A stretch of 64,000 nt of DNA from CAMDPA01 sp965223035 (GCA_965223035.1 OZ244980.1:248001-312000), one strand, 5' to 3'. Counted from the first letter of the stretch, positions 17,310 through 26,330 are shown. A program made the numbers and translations. Notes: generated from the letters alone by a model not told the origin.

Positions 17310-18173
17310 TTGAGCTACCCCCTGATCACGATCTACGCGCCCGGTACCAGGCCCGATCTCATTGCGAAGGCGGCTCAGCTCGATGTCGACGCAATTATTG
17401 TCGATCTGGAAGACACCGTGCCGCCCTCCCTCAAGGCGGAAACGCGGTGCAAAGTTGGTGAGTTGGTCCCGACAATCGAAAAACCACCGTTGGTTCGCGT
17501 CAACAATGAGCCTGGTCTTCTGGCCGAAGACCTAAAGGCGGTGGCCTCGGGCCGCGTGAGGGGAATCGTATTGCCGATGGCCGACAGCGTCGAGCAGGTC
17601 AAAGTCGCGGACCAAGTGCTGACGGCGATCGAGGCCGCGCAGGGCCTCGCGCCTCATTCGATCATTGTGATCCTGCAGATCGAATCCGCACTCGGCGTAA
17701 TGCGGACATTCGAACTTGCCACGGCGGTGGCGCGGGTCGAAAGCGTGTCATTTGGTAGCGCCGAGGACGGCGATTTGCAGCGCGATCTGGGTTGCGGTTA
17801 TTCGATCGAGGGAACCGAAATGCTTTACGCGCGATCCCGCGTGCTGCTCGAGGCTCGGGCCGCCGGCTTGCCGTACGTGTTGGATGGCGCCTTCAGCAAC
17901 ATCCGCGATCTCGATGCGTTTCGGGCTGACTGCAGCCTGTCGAAACGGCTCGGCTACGATGGCCGCACGTTGATCCATCCCGGTCAGGTGTCCGTTGCAC
18001 GCGATGGCTATAGGTTGAGCGAAACGCAACTGGCGCACTACCGCCGGGTCTTAGAGGCGTTTGAGGCTGCACAGGCGCGTGGCGAGGCATCGATCCAGGT
18101 CGACGGCAAGCTTATCGACTACGCCATGTACAAGCAGGCCGTCTCAGCCCTCGGGCGTGCCGATCGCTCGTAG
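17310..18173 (+). CDS. HpcH/HpaI-type (CitE-like) beta-hydroxyacyl-CoA lyase
   Basis: A 287-residue TIM-barrel lyase of the CitE / malyl-CoA / citramalyl-CoA lyase group: AAQLDVDAIIVDLEDTVPPS, LVRVNNEPGL, ILQIESALGVMRTFELA, and SVSFGSAEDGDLQRDLG with the metal-binding acidic residues. The frame is open far upstream but homology begins at SYPLITIYAPGTRP. The best start is TTG at 17310, 9 bases after TTGGAG, although no ATG or GTG fits. It would split the hydrated CoA thioester into acetyl-CoA (or propionyl-CoA) plus an oxo acid. It is the last gene of the operon. Confidence 0.85.
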   Translation: MSYPLITIYAPGTRPDLIAKAAQLDVDAIIVDLEDTVPPSLKAETRCKVGELVPTIEKPPLVRVNNEPGLLAEDLKAVASGRVRGIVLPMADSVEQVKVADQVLTAIEAAQGLAPHSIIVILQIESALGVMRTFELATAVARVESVSFGSAEDGDLQRDLGCGYSIEGTEMLYARSRVLLEARAAGLPYVLDGAFSNIRDLDAFRADCSLSKRLGYDGRTLIHPGQVSVARDGYRLSETQLAHYRRVLEAFEAAQARGEASIQVDGKLIDYAMYKQAVSALGRADRS

Positions 18174-18205
18174 GATGGTGCCGCCGGGCGGCCGGGCGAA
18201 GCAGC

Positions 18206-18239
18206 GGGATGGTTCCAGCTCATACTGAAACGCTATAAA
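18206..18239. repeat. Dispersed repeat family B, copy 1
   Basis: GGGATGGTTCCAGCT, a 6-base variable spacer, then TGAAACGCTATAAAA. Matching copies are at 48660-48693 and 56547-56579. It stands in the convergent gap between the CoA operon and the haem-propeller gene. Confidence 0.7.
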
Positions 18240-18377
18240 ACCGAGCGGAATTCGTCGCTCAACGCATATTGGCGACTGCGACCGGGGTCAATGATCGATC
18301 AAGGCAGGTCCTCCTGCTCTTGGCCTGCGGCATCAACCTGTTCAACATGCGAGCGGCTCTTGCCGCGTTCGATAGCG

Positions 18378-20504
18378 CTACTTCGCCAGGGGGTTGGGCC
18401 TGATCTGGAAATGCACGGCAAGTGGCCGCGTGCCTTTGCCACCTTCCTTGAGCCACGGTGTGCGGTCGCCGCTGGCTGTCCATAGGCCGCGGCCCTTCCA
18501 GCCCGCGGTCGGATCGTCGATCCGTCCGTCCAGACCCTTGAAGTACGATCCCAGAGGATAGGCAATCCGCAATAGGATCATTTTACCATCCTTGAACGCG
18601 ATCAGCCCGTCATTCAGGTTGCCGGTCGATATCGGCACGTCATTGCCCAGTCCGAACGTGTTATGCTGGTCGACCCAGGTGTAGTAGCTCGACTCAGCAC
18701 TGTTCTCGCCGATGCCTTTAAAGCCAGGTCCGGGATATCGATGGAAGGTCCAGCCCTCGGGGCAGTGGTTTCCGATGGCTTTGGGCCCATTGAGCGGACC
18801 TTTGCACCGCTCGCGATCGAAGCTTGCCAAGTGCCCGCTGGAGGTTGAGACCCAAATCACACCTTTGGAATCGATATCCCCACCGCGGATGCCGAAACCC
18901 GGCGCCGGCACATGATAAATCTCCGACAGCGCCGTATGAGGTGGATTTTTTCCCGGATCAATCCTGAGCACCGCCGGCGGTCCGCCGAACACGCCGACTG
19001 TGAACCAGACCGATCCGTCGATGGGACTTGGCATCACCGCATAGGGGCCGGAGCCGGCGTTGATGAACGTGTCGGCTTCATCACGCTTGCCGTTGCCGTT
19101 GGTATCGGCCACGAACCTAGTCCAGCCTTGGGACTTGGCTGCATCGCCCGTCGCCAAGAACAGCTTGGTATCGAGCCAGCCGGCAACGCTGCGGCCCCCG
19201 CTGGTCCACAACGTGTTGTTGGCGTCATAACCGAACTGCAAATGATGGGTGCCGAAACAGGTGTCGACGAACGTGTACTGTTTGGTTTTCGGATCGTAGA
19301 CCGCCAGCTGCCGGCTGCTGTTGTCGAGGGGCGCCAATTTGGCGGAGGGATGGTCGGAACCTGTTTTGCAAAATGTCGGATTGCTGCGGCCGCGCACGCT
19401 GGCCGCTAGCCACAGCCGTCCATCTTGATCGAACATGGAGTTGTGATTGTTGACCCGGGTATCCCACAGTTTTTCACGTCCATAGTAGGGTGACGGCTCC
19501 AGCAGTTTATCGCTGGCCGCGTGCCCCGCTCCCAGTGACTCGGGCATGTCCGGATCGCGCACCGGCGCCTTATAGACCCACGCCTTATGGGTTTTGGGGT
19601 CCAGAACCGGCAATTCGTCCGTTGAATATTCCGGCGATCCCCATAAGGGTCCGTAGGCGTTGACGGTCGGCTTGCGACGATCCGTCGAGATCAGGTCGTG
19701 CAGGTATTTCTTTGGGCTGCCCCATGCCCACCAGGTCACCACGATGTTGCGCTCTTCGCCGGCCGGCCGGGGCGGCTTGGCGAAGGGCAATTCTCCATTG
19801 GCAATTCGGTCGGTCCAATCGGCGTAATGCTTAATTGGGACCATGTTCCAGCGGCCCAGCTGGTTCACCATGCCCTGACCGTATTGCCCCGACTGGATGC
19901 GGCGGATCCATGCCTCCTCTGAGGATGCAAACCTGCCGAGCCCGGCTGGAAGCGTGCGCGTTGATTCCTGGCCGAGTTGGTGGCATCCGACACAACCGAT
20001 GTTCTTTACCCGCTTGAGATAGTCGGACAGCTTGAATTTTGCTGGAATGTCGGTGCTGCCGCCGAACTGATCCCGACGGGGAATGTTCAGCATCGCATAC
20101 CAGTAGATCGCGGGATAGTAATGTGCCGCTGATTTCGCGTCGGGCGCCGGGACCGCGGTCAGGTCAAGTGGTCGTCCCGGTACGCCGCGCACCTTGGGTG
20201 AATCAACCAGACCATAGCCGCGCACCCAGACCTGGTAGTTGGCGTTCGGCAGGTCCGGGATTACATAGCGGCCCTCGTCATCCGTCACGACGATCCTGGC
20301 AAACCGAGTGGGCAGCTCGGTGGTTTCGGCGATCACCCAGACACCGGCCTCGGCGCCATTGGGGCCGCTGACCACGCCACCGATATCATCTTGATCGATC
20401 GCTACCAGTTGTTGCGCGGCCGCCAGCTCGACCGGACCGGGCGCGGCGAACATCATCAGCGCCGCCACACAGCCGAACATCATGGCTCGCCGTCGCCCAA
20501 TCAT
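18378..20504 (-). CDS. Secreted mono-haem protein with Cpr-like domain and beta-propeller
   Basis: A 708-residue exported protein. A signal peptide (MIGRRRAMMFGCVAALMMFA...) is followed by a carboxypeptidase-regulatory-like beta-sandwich (IGGVVSGPNGAEAGVWVIAE, RYVIPDLPNANYQVWVRGYG). A single c-type haem site CVGCH near residue 173 comes next, then a long repeat-rich part with propeller-like strands (LWLAASVRG, LWTSGGRSVAGW, SVWFTVGVFGG, GVIWVSTSSGHL). The DTNGNGKRDEADTF segment looks like a calcium-binding loop. A periplasmic redox or lyase-type enzyme is likely. It is followed (in its direction) by nothing and preceded by a TTT binding protein gene. An AAGGA site precedes the ATG. Precise activity unknown. 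Confidence 0.8.
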   Translation of the reverse strand: MIGRRRAMMFGCVAALMMFAAPGPVELAAAQQLVAIDQDDIGGVVSGPNGAEAGVWVIAETTELPTRFARIVVTDDEGRYVIPDLPNANYQVWVRGYGLVDSPKVRGVPGRPLDLTAVPAPDAKSAAHYYPAIYWYAMLNIPRRDQFGGSTDIPAKFKLSDYLKRVKNIGCVGCHQLGQESTRTLPAGLGRFASSEEAWIRRIQSGQYGQGMVNQLGRWNMVPIKHYADWTDRIANGELPFAKPPRPAGEERNIVVTWWAWGSPKKYLHDLISTDRRKPTVNAYGPLWGSPEYSTDELPVLDPKTHKAWVYKAPVRDPDMPESLGAGHAASDKLLEPSPYYGREKLWDTRVNNHNSMFDQDGRLWLAASVRGRSNPTFCKTGSDHPSAKLAPLDNSSRQLAVYDPKTKQYTFVDTCFGTHHLQFGYDANNTLWTSGGRSVAGWLDTKLFLATGDAAKSQGWTRFVADTNGNGKRDEADTFINAGSGPYAVMPSPIDGSVWFTVGVFGGPPAVLRIDPGKNPPHTALSEIYHVPAPGFGIRGGDIDSKGVIWVSTSSGHLASFDRERCKGPLNGPKAIGNHCPEGWTFHRYPGPGFKGIGENSAESSYYTWVDQHNTFGLGNDVPISTGNLNDGLIAFKDGKMILLRIAYPLGSYFKGLDGRIDDPTAGWKGRGLWTASGDRTPWLKEGGKGTRPLAVHFQIRPNPLAK

Positions 20505-20527
20505 CGCCGTGTCCTTCCCAAACGCTA

Positions 20528-20555
20528 TATTGCATGATGTGCCCTATTGCATGAT
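20528..20555. promoter_or_regulatory. Direct repeat TATTGCATGAT x2 upstream of haem-propeller gene
   Basis: The 11-mer TATTGCATGAT occurs at 20528-20538 and 20545-20555, 17 bp apart start to start, 24-51 bp upstream of the ATG at 20504. Position and exactness suggest a regulator site; it is a visual find without a named regulator. Confidence 0.35.
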
Positions 20556-20664
20556 CGGTCATGTCACACTGCGAGACGGCCGCGCCGGCACCGACGCTTG
20601 GCCGCCCGAAAGCGAAGCCAGCGTCGGGCGCGACTTGCCCTCCTCACGTCATCATGGGGCGCAT

Positions 20665-21699
20665 TTAGCGTCCCAAGGCCTTGCGCGCACCCTCGACCAC
20701 GTCTTTGGGCGAGGCATACATGCGGGTGATGAGTTGAGCCACCTCGGGGCCGGTTTTCGGGTTGATGTCTAGCCGCGATTTCTTGGCCTCAGCCAAGAAT
20801 TCCGGATCCTTCATGGTCTTGTCGAAGGCCGCGCGCAGTATGGCTACCCGGGCCGCTGGCGTGGTGGGCGGCGCGACGAACGGGCGGTGAAACTCCTGTT
20901 GTGCCAGGATCAGCTCGGCAACCTCCCGGTTCTTACCCGTCACGTATTTCCAGATCGATGGCACACCGATCTTGGTCAGTTCGGGATGCGGCTTGATCGC
21001 TGCCTGCACCAACATGTGAGTGAGTTTGGTATTGTACCAGTCGGGACGCTGGGACCTGAAGGAGGCGGCATCGAAACCGCATATCCCGTCAAGCTCACCG
21101 CGCTCCATCGCGAGCACAACGCGCGAACTCGATTTATAGCCATTGACGATCTTGAACTTTGTGCCCGCCAAGTTGTTGAGCATTTCAGCATAGTCGGTGG
21201 TCGAGCTGCCGGGGGAGTTGCCACCCATTTGCGCTTCCATCTTCTGAGCGTCTTCGAATGACTTCACCTTGGATGTGTGAAACGTGACGCAAAGGCGGGT
21301 CCCGGCATTGGCGACACCGATGATCTCAAACTTGGGTGGATCGAAGCGAAACTTTTTCTTTGAATTGATCAGGGGCTCGACAATCGCACCGGGAAAGATG
21401 ATGCCGATCGTGGTTCCGTCCTTGGGCGCAATGTTGAAAAGATACTCGGCTGCCTTCATGCTGCCCGCGCCGGGCATATTTTTGGCGATCACGTTGGGCA
21501 GGCCTGGGATGTGCTTGCTGATGTGCCGACCGATGGTGCGACCGTAGCGATCATAACCGCCGCCACTGCCGGAACCGATGATGATCGTTATGGTTTTGCC
21601 GGCGTAAAAGTCGGCGGCAACCGCGGTCAGCGGGGAGAAGAGGCCGAACACAATCAGCATCACCGCCGGTAGTCGACACACGAATGCTCCGTATACCAT
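20665..21699 (-). CDS. Tripartite tricarboxylate transporter substrate-binding protein (TctC/Bug), first
   Basis: A 344-residue periplasmic binding protein. The signal peptide ends in TAVAADFYAGKTITI and is followed by the Bug-family landmarks GSGSGGGYDRYGRTIGRHI, IAKNMPGAGSMKAAEYLFN and DGTTIGIIFPGAIVEPL. The ATG at 21699 is preferred over the adjacent TTG because GGAGG stands 7 bases ahead. Bug proteins bind carboxylates or aromatic acids for TctAB permeases; no permease is adjacent here, an orphan arrangement common in this family. Genomic neighbour is the haem-propeller gene, in the same direction. Confidence 0.88.
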   Translation of the reverse strand: MVYGAFVCRLPAVMLIVFGLFSPLTAVAADFYAGKTITIIIGSGSGGGYDRYGRTIGRHISKHIPGLPNVIAKNMPGAGSMKAAEYLFNIAPKDGTTIGIIFPGAIVEPLINSKKKFRFDPPKFEIIGVANAGTRLCVTFHTSKVKSFEDAQKMEAQMGGNSPGSSTTDYAEMLNNLAGTKFKIVNGYKSSSRVVLAMERGELDGICGFDAASFRSQRPDWYNTKLTHMLVQAAIKPHPELTKIGVPSIWKYVTGKNREVAELILAQQEFHRPFVAPPTTPAARVAILRAAFDKTMKDPEFLAEAKKSRLDINPKTGPEVAQLITRMYASPKDVVEGARKALGR

Positions 21700-22074
21700 C
21701 AAGCGTCCTCCAAATTGTTCATTATAGCAGGGTCAGCTTATCAGGCCGATGGGGGATGAAAAGTCCTATTTCAGCCGCGCCTGATGCAAAGAGCGTGCTG
21801 CGAAGCCAATGCCTCGCGCTTGCCGCTCATGCAGCGCGGATGCGTTTTGGTGAGTAGGTTGCAGCGGCCGGGCGGTCGGTGTTCGATGGGCGGTGACATG
21901 GGTGCGGCCTGGCACGGCGGCGGAGCAGTCGAGGGGTCGCAGTCGGTTGCTTGCCGCCGCGATGCTCGGCCATGCGATGGAACCGATGCGAAGGATCTTG
22001 CACGCCGGGCCGGCAGCGGCATGACTTCGAACGGAAAGCTGAAAGCAGCGTAACGCTGAGGACCGCGCGTACGG
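21700..22074. other. Divergent intergenic gap, no feature seen
   Basis: 375 bp between the minus-strand TctC gene and the plus-strand penicillin-acylase-type gene. Promoters for both must lie here, but I see no clear -35/-10 pair, palindrome or small gene. Confidence 0.4.
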
Positions 22075-24402
22075 ATGGTCAACAAGCTTGCAGGATTGGC
22101 CTTGCTCTCGATGCACTTTGCGACCAGTGCATTGGCAAGACCACGACCGCGTCCACGACGTTTGCAGGATCGATTGCAGATGCTGCCAAGCGAGCATGTG
22201 CCGCTCCAGGACGACGTTGTCATTCATTGGAACAACGAGCAGGTTCCCTTCATCGAGGCGACGCACGACGACGATCTGGCTGTCGCACTCGGCATGGTGC
22301 ACGCCCACTTGCGGCTCGGACAGATGGAGATCATGCGCCGACTTTCACAGGGGCGGCTGTCAGAATCGATCGGCCCGATCGCACTGGATTTTGACCACGT
22401 GCTGCGCATTTTGAATTTTGGTCGCGCCGTGCCGGAAATCCTCGATCTCATGCCAGCCGATACAAGGCGTTGGCTCGAACGCTTTGTCGACGGCATCAAT
22501 CATTACCTTCAACAGGCCCGCGAGCTGCCGCACGAGTTCGCCATCCTGGGGTTGGCGCGCGCACCATGGAGCGTTGCCGATATCGTGACCATCGGCCGTC
22601 TGGTGGCGGCGGACGTGAATTGGGTCGTCTGGTTTCAACTGCTCAAATTGCGGCGGCGGCGGGATTGGCCGCAGCTGTGGCGCCACCTCTCGGACCGCGA
22701 TGCCGCGTGTCCACCAGGCAGCGGCGGTGCCCCCGGCTCAGAAGCTTATCTGATCGACGCCCTGGGTCTTTCGGCGCATTGGGCAAGCAATTCGATCGCC
22801 GTGTCCAAAGCGCGGAGTGCAACGGGAAGCGCACTGATCGCCAACGATCCGCACCTTGGCATTCATCTTCCTGGACCGTGGTTTATCGCCGGCTTGAAAT
22901 CCCCAAACCATCATGCGGTGGGCCTGATGGCACCCGCGCTGCCATTCATTGCGCTTGGCCGCAACCGATGGATTGCGTGGGGCGGCACCAATCTGCACGC
23001 CGCGAGCAGCGACTTTTATGATATCGGCGATCTCGAGGCCGGTGAAATCACCGAGCGCTCCGAGCGGATCAAGGTGCGCTGGTGGCCCGATCGCACCGTC
23101 AAGGTACGCGAGACGCCACTCGGTCCCATTGTTTCGGATGCTCGTATACTGGGGCTCGATCCCAAAAAACCAATTGCCCTGCGATGGATGGGGCATCGGC
23201 CGAGCGACGAATTCACCGCCATGCTCAAGCTCAATCAGGCGCGCAATTGGCAAGACTTCCGTTCCGCGATCGACGGCCTGGCGGTTCCGGGTCAGTTTAT
23301 GACCTACGCAGATGTGGACGGCCAGGTTGGGCGGGCCATGGCCGTGTGCCTGCCAACGCGACGGCAGCCGCGGCTTGAGCGCCTGGTGCTCAACAGCGGG
23401 CAGACATCGCATTGGCACAGGCTCGTCACCGGGTCTGATCTGCCGACAGAGTTCGATCCCAAGGACGGGATCGTCGTGTCAGCCAACGAGCGCCCGGCGA
23501 TAGCCGATGTCGTCATCGGCTATTTCTTCTCGCCTCCGGACCGACGGCGGCGGCTGCTGCAGTTGACCAATGCTCAATCGCAGATCAGCGTGGACAGCCT
23601 CGCGGCGGCTATCAATGATGTTTATGGCAAGACGTCCGATGCGCTGGGCCGACACTTCGTGAAAATGCTCCGCCATGAGCATGCTGCGTCCGAGGAGAAG
23701 GCGGGCGATCGCGACGCGACGCGGAGATTTGCCCGCGACCGCGAACACCAGCTGCTCACCAGCCTCGCGGCGTGGGATGGTCACTATCATGCCACGTCCC
23801 GTGGCGCTTTAGCGTTCGAGCTCGTGCTCAATTACTTTGTCAAGGGCTACCTCGCAAACAGTCAGGTCCGTGCCTATTGGTCCGCGTGGAAGCCGCGCTC
23901 CGTGCTGTTGAGCGAGATCGCAGGTGGCGATCCCGGCCCCATCCTGTTGGCGCTCAGGCGTGCGATCCGGCAGTCATCGCGAGCCTTCCGCAGATATATG
24001 GATTGGGGCGGCATGCATCGCTTGCGGTTGGCGCATCCCTTCGGCCAGGTGCCGATGTTCGGCGGCCGGTATCGGTTTTACGATGTTGCCGCTGATGGTG
24101 GTTGCGAAACCGTCTACCAGACCGCTCATCGGTTGACATCACAACGCCATGCTATCGTTTTTGGCGCGGGCGCCCGGCATATTTCCGACCTGTCCGATCC
24201 GGACAAAAACGACTTTGTCTTGCTGGGCGGACAAGACGGTTGGCTGGGCGCGGAAAACTATGTCGATCAGGTGCGCCTGTGGCAGCGGGGCGCCTATATC
24301 CGCGTGCCGCTGGAGCCAGGCTCGATCAGGGCTCAGTTCGCCCACCGCACGCAACTGAGCGCTCCGGTTCGCGAACCCGGTGCGAGAAATAGGGACGTTT
24401 GA
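22075..24402 (+). CDS. Penicillin acylase family (peptidase S45) Ntn hydrolase
   Basis: A 775-residue Ntn hydrolase precursor. PFIEATHDDDLAVALGMVHA and RLGQMEIMRRLSQGRLSE are the conserved start of the alpha chain. HWASNSIAVSKARSATG contains the autocatalytic cleavage site, with Ser238 as the expected new N-terminal nucleophile, followed by the conserved LIANDPHLGIHLPG. Later SANERP carries the oxyanion Asn region. The N-terminus (LAGLALLSMHFATSALA) may be a short export signal. The family hydrolyses amides such as beta-lactam side chains or acyl-homoserine lactones. Its 3' end abuts or overlaps the GH3 gene, so the two are translated together. Confidence 0.88.
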   Translation: MVNKLAGLALLSMHFATSALARPRPRPRRLQDRLQMLPSEHVPLQDDVVIHWNNEQVPFIEATHDDDLAVALGMVHAHLRLGQMEIMRRLSQGRLSESIGPIALDFDHVLRILNFGRAVPEILDLMPADTRRWLERFVDGINHYLQQARELPHEFAILGLARAPWSVADIVTIGRLVAADVNWVVWFQLLKLRRRRDWPQLWRHLSDRDAACPPGSGGAPGSEAYLIDALGLSAHWASNSIAVSKARSATGSALIANDPHLGIHLPGPWFIAGLKSPNHHAVGLMAPALPFIALGRNRWIAWGGTNLHAASSDFYDIGDLEAGEITERSERIKVRWWPDRTVKVRETPLGPIVSDARILGLDPKKPIALRWMGHRPSDEFTAMLKLNQARNWQDFRSAIDGLAVPGQFMTYADVDGQVGRAMAVCLPTRRQPRLERLVLNSGQTSHWHRLVTGSDLPTEFDPKDGIVVSANERPAIADVVIGYFFSPPDRRRRLLQLTNAQSQISVDSLAAAINDVYGKTSDALGRHFVKMLRHEHAASEEKAGDRDATRRFARDREHQLLTSLAAWDGHYHATSRGALAFELVLNYFVKGYLANSQVRAYWSAWKPRSVLLSEIAGGDPGPILLALRRAIRQSSRAFRRYMDWGGMHRLRLAHPFGQVPMFGGRYRFYDVAADGGCETVYQTAHRLTSQRHAIVFGAGARHISDLSDPDKNDFVLLGGQDGWLGAENYVDQVRLWQRGAYIRVPLEPGSIRAQFAHRTQLSAPVREPGARNRDV

Positions 24403-24409
24403 TGGTGAC

Positions 24410-25984
24410 ATGCTCGCAGCGATGCCATTTTTGAGTGCGTGCGCACGCTGGCATATGTGGCAGCAAGCTCTGCGGCGGCCGGCGGCGACGCAGTACGGCG
24501 AGCTGATGCGTTTGGTGCGGGCTGCCGAGTCAACGCGGTTCGGCCGCGATCATCGCTTTTGCGAAATCAAGAGCGTGTCCGATTATCAAGAGCAGGTCCC
24601 ATTGCGTCGCTATGAAGACTTTTGGCGCGACTATTGGCAGGCGGACTTTCCGGTGCTCACGCATTGTACTTGGCCCGGCAAGATCCCGTATTTCGCCTTG
24701 ACGTCGGGGACCACGACGGGGAGCTCAAAGTACATACCCGTGTCGCGGGAGATGCTGCACGCAAACTTGAAGGCTGCCTGGAGCATTCTGATGTTCCACC
24801 TGCTCAATCGGCCCGATAGCCAGGTCGTTGGCGGCAAGGGTCTGATCCTTGGTGGCAGCACGGATCTTCATCGAGAAGCGGACGACGTTTACTCGGGCGA
24901 TTTAAGCGGTATCGAAGCCAATGAAGTGCCGTGGTGGGCGATGCCCTATTCGTTTCCCCCGCGAGAGCTTGCGCAGCTGACCGATTGGGGCGAGAAAATC
25001 GATAGGATCGCGCGCCTATCGCTTGAGCACGACATCCGCGCCATCACCGGCACCCCCAACTGGCTGCTGATCTTTTTCGACAAGCTGGCGGAACTTCAGC
25101 CCGGTGCTGGGCCGGAATTGGTCAATTATTATCCCCGGCTGGAGCTGCTGGTGCACGGCGGGATCGATTTTAAACCCTACGCCAAACGCTTTTCTGAGCT
25201 GTTGGCCGGCAACCGGGCCGAGCTGCGCGAGGTCTATCCGGCCAGCGAAGCCTTCATCGCCATCGCGGATCGCGGACCCGGGCAGGGCTTACGGCTGATC
25301 GTTGATCATGGTGTGTTTTATGAATTTGTGCCGTCCGGCGAGCTTGACGCGTCCTGCCCGACCAGGCATTGGCTCGGCAATGTGGAAGTCGGGGTCGATT
25401 ATGCCGTGACGCTCAGCACCTGTGCCGGTGCCTGGGCCTACATCTTGGGTGACACGGTCAAATTCGTCGAGCTTGATCCGCCGCGCATCGTCATCACCGG
25501 CAGGACATCATATGTGCTCTCCGCTTTTGGCGAGCATTTATTGGACTCAGAGATAGAGTTGGCCGTGGCGGCGGCGGCCGACGCGATCGATGCCGCGGTT
25601 GTCGATTTCAGTGTCGCTGCCGAATTTCCGAGCGGCGCCGGGAGCAAGGGGCGCCATCACTTTGTCATCGAATTTGTCGAGCAATTGCCGAGCTATGATC
25701 GCCTGGCTGCATTTCGCGATGAACTCGACCACCAACTGGATCGACAGAATGCCGATTATAGGGTCCATCGCGCTGGCGGCTATGGGCTACAACCACCGCT
25801 GATCGAGGCGGTGGCACCCGGAACGTTTGGATCGTGGATGAAGAGCCGAGGCCGGCTCGGCGGACAGCACAAGGTGCCACGGATCATCAACGATCGCCAA
25901 CTGTTCGACCATCTCATCAGGTTTTTGCAGCAAAGCCGCGTCCCACGGCGCCGATGGGATGGCCAGGCAGGCGCGGGCCGCTAG
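24410..25984 (+). CDS. GH3-family acyl-adenylate/acyl-amido synthetase
   Basis: A 524-residue GH3 auxin-responsive-promoter-family protein. YFALTSGTTTGSSKYIPVSR is the P-loop-like ATP motif, YPASEAFIAI the second adenylate motif, and YILGDTVKFVELDPPRIVIT the third. ANL-type GH3 enzymes adenylate carboxylic acids and join them to amino acids. I chose ATG 24410, 7 bp after the acylase stop; a GTG at 24380 would make a 22-bp overlap instead. The stop TAG (25982-25984) is part of the CTAG of a family A repeat, so the original C-terminus may have been changed. A synthetase coupled to an amidase suggests amide formation and hydrolysis of the same compound class. Confidence 0.85.
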   Translation: MLAAMPFLSACARWHMWQQALRRPAATQYGELMRLVRAAESTRFGRDHRFCEIKSVSDYQEQVPLRRYEDFWRDYWQADFPVLTHCTWPGKIPYFALTSGTTTGSSKYIPVSREMLHANLKAAWSILMFHLLNRPDSQVVGGKGLILGGSTDLHREADDVYSGDLSGIEANEVPWWAMPYSFPPRELAQLTDWGEKIDRIARLSLEHDIRAITGTPNWLLIFFDKLAELQPGAGPELVNYYPRLELLVHGGIDFKPYAKRFSELLAGNRAELREVYPASEAFIAIADRGPGQGLRLIVDHGVFYEFVPSGELDASCPTRHWLGNVEVGVDYAVTLSTCAGAWAYILGDTVKFVELDPPRIVITGRTSYVLSAFGEHLLDSEIELAVAAAADAIDAAVVDFSVAAEFPSGAGSKGRHHFVIEFVEQLPSYDRLAAFRDELDHQLDRQNADYRVHRAGGYGLQPPLIEAVAPGTFGSWMKSRGRLGGQHKVPRIINDRQLFDHLIRFLQQSRVPRRRWDGQAGAGR

Positions 25985-26063
25985 AGCAACATTAAGGGCG
26001 ATCATCATCGTGCCTCAAATCGGAACCGGCTTTTCGATTGCAATTTAAGGCATGATGATCGAG
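25981..26063. repeat. Palindromic repeat family A, copy 2
   Basis: CTAGAGCAACATTAAGGGCG, GATCATCATCGTGCC, AAATCGGAACCGG, and at the far end AATTTAAGGCATGATGATC. The opening CTAG contains the GH3 stop codon. Confidence 0.8.
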
Positions 26064-26091
26064 CCAATCGTACGCTGTTGCGAGCGACCAG

Positions 26092-26146
26092 GTAGAGGAG
26101 CGGGCCGGCGCGGCAGATCCGCCAATGGCGGACATGGACGGACCCG
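26092..26146. repeat. Dispersed repeat family C, copy 3
   Basis: GAGCGGGCCGGCGCGGCAGA then TCCGCCAATGGCGGACATGG, the same block order as at 2378. It fills the gap before tRNA-Gly together with repeat A copy 2. Confidence 0.55.
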
Positions 26147-26255
26147 AACCGCTCACCGTTCCGCGTTCGCTCGCACGCTGGACAGGACCCCCAGAACACG
26201 CTAATAAATCCGCCGAAATGCCCGGCTTTACGGCTTTTGCGGGGGTAGTTCATTT

Positions 26256-26330
26256 GCGGGTGTAGTTCAGTGGTAGAACGCGAGCTTCCCAAGCTCGATG
26301 TCGTGGGTTCGATCCCCATCGCCCGCTCCA
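26256..26330 (+). tRNA. tRNA-Gly (CCC anticodon)
   Basis: A 75-nt cloverleaf. Acceptor GCGGGTG/CGCCCGC has one G-U pair; the D-arm is GTTC-AGTGGTA-GAAC. Anticodon stem CGAGC/GCTCG encloses loop TTCCCAA (anticodon CCC, reading GGG). The T-arm is GTGGG-TTCGATC-CCCAT, and CCA is encoded after discriminator T. Confidence 0.95.
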
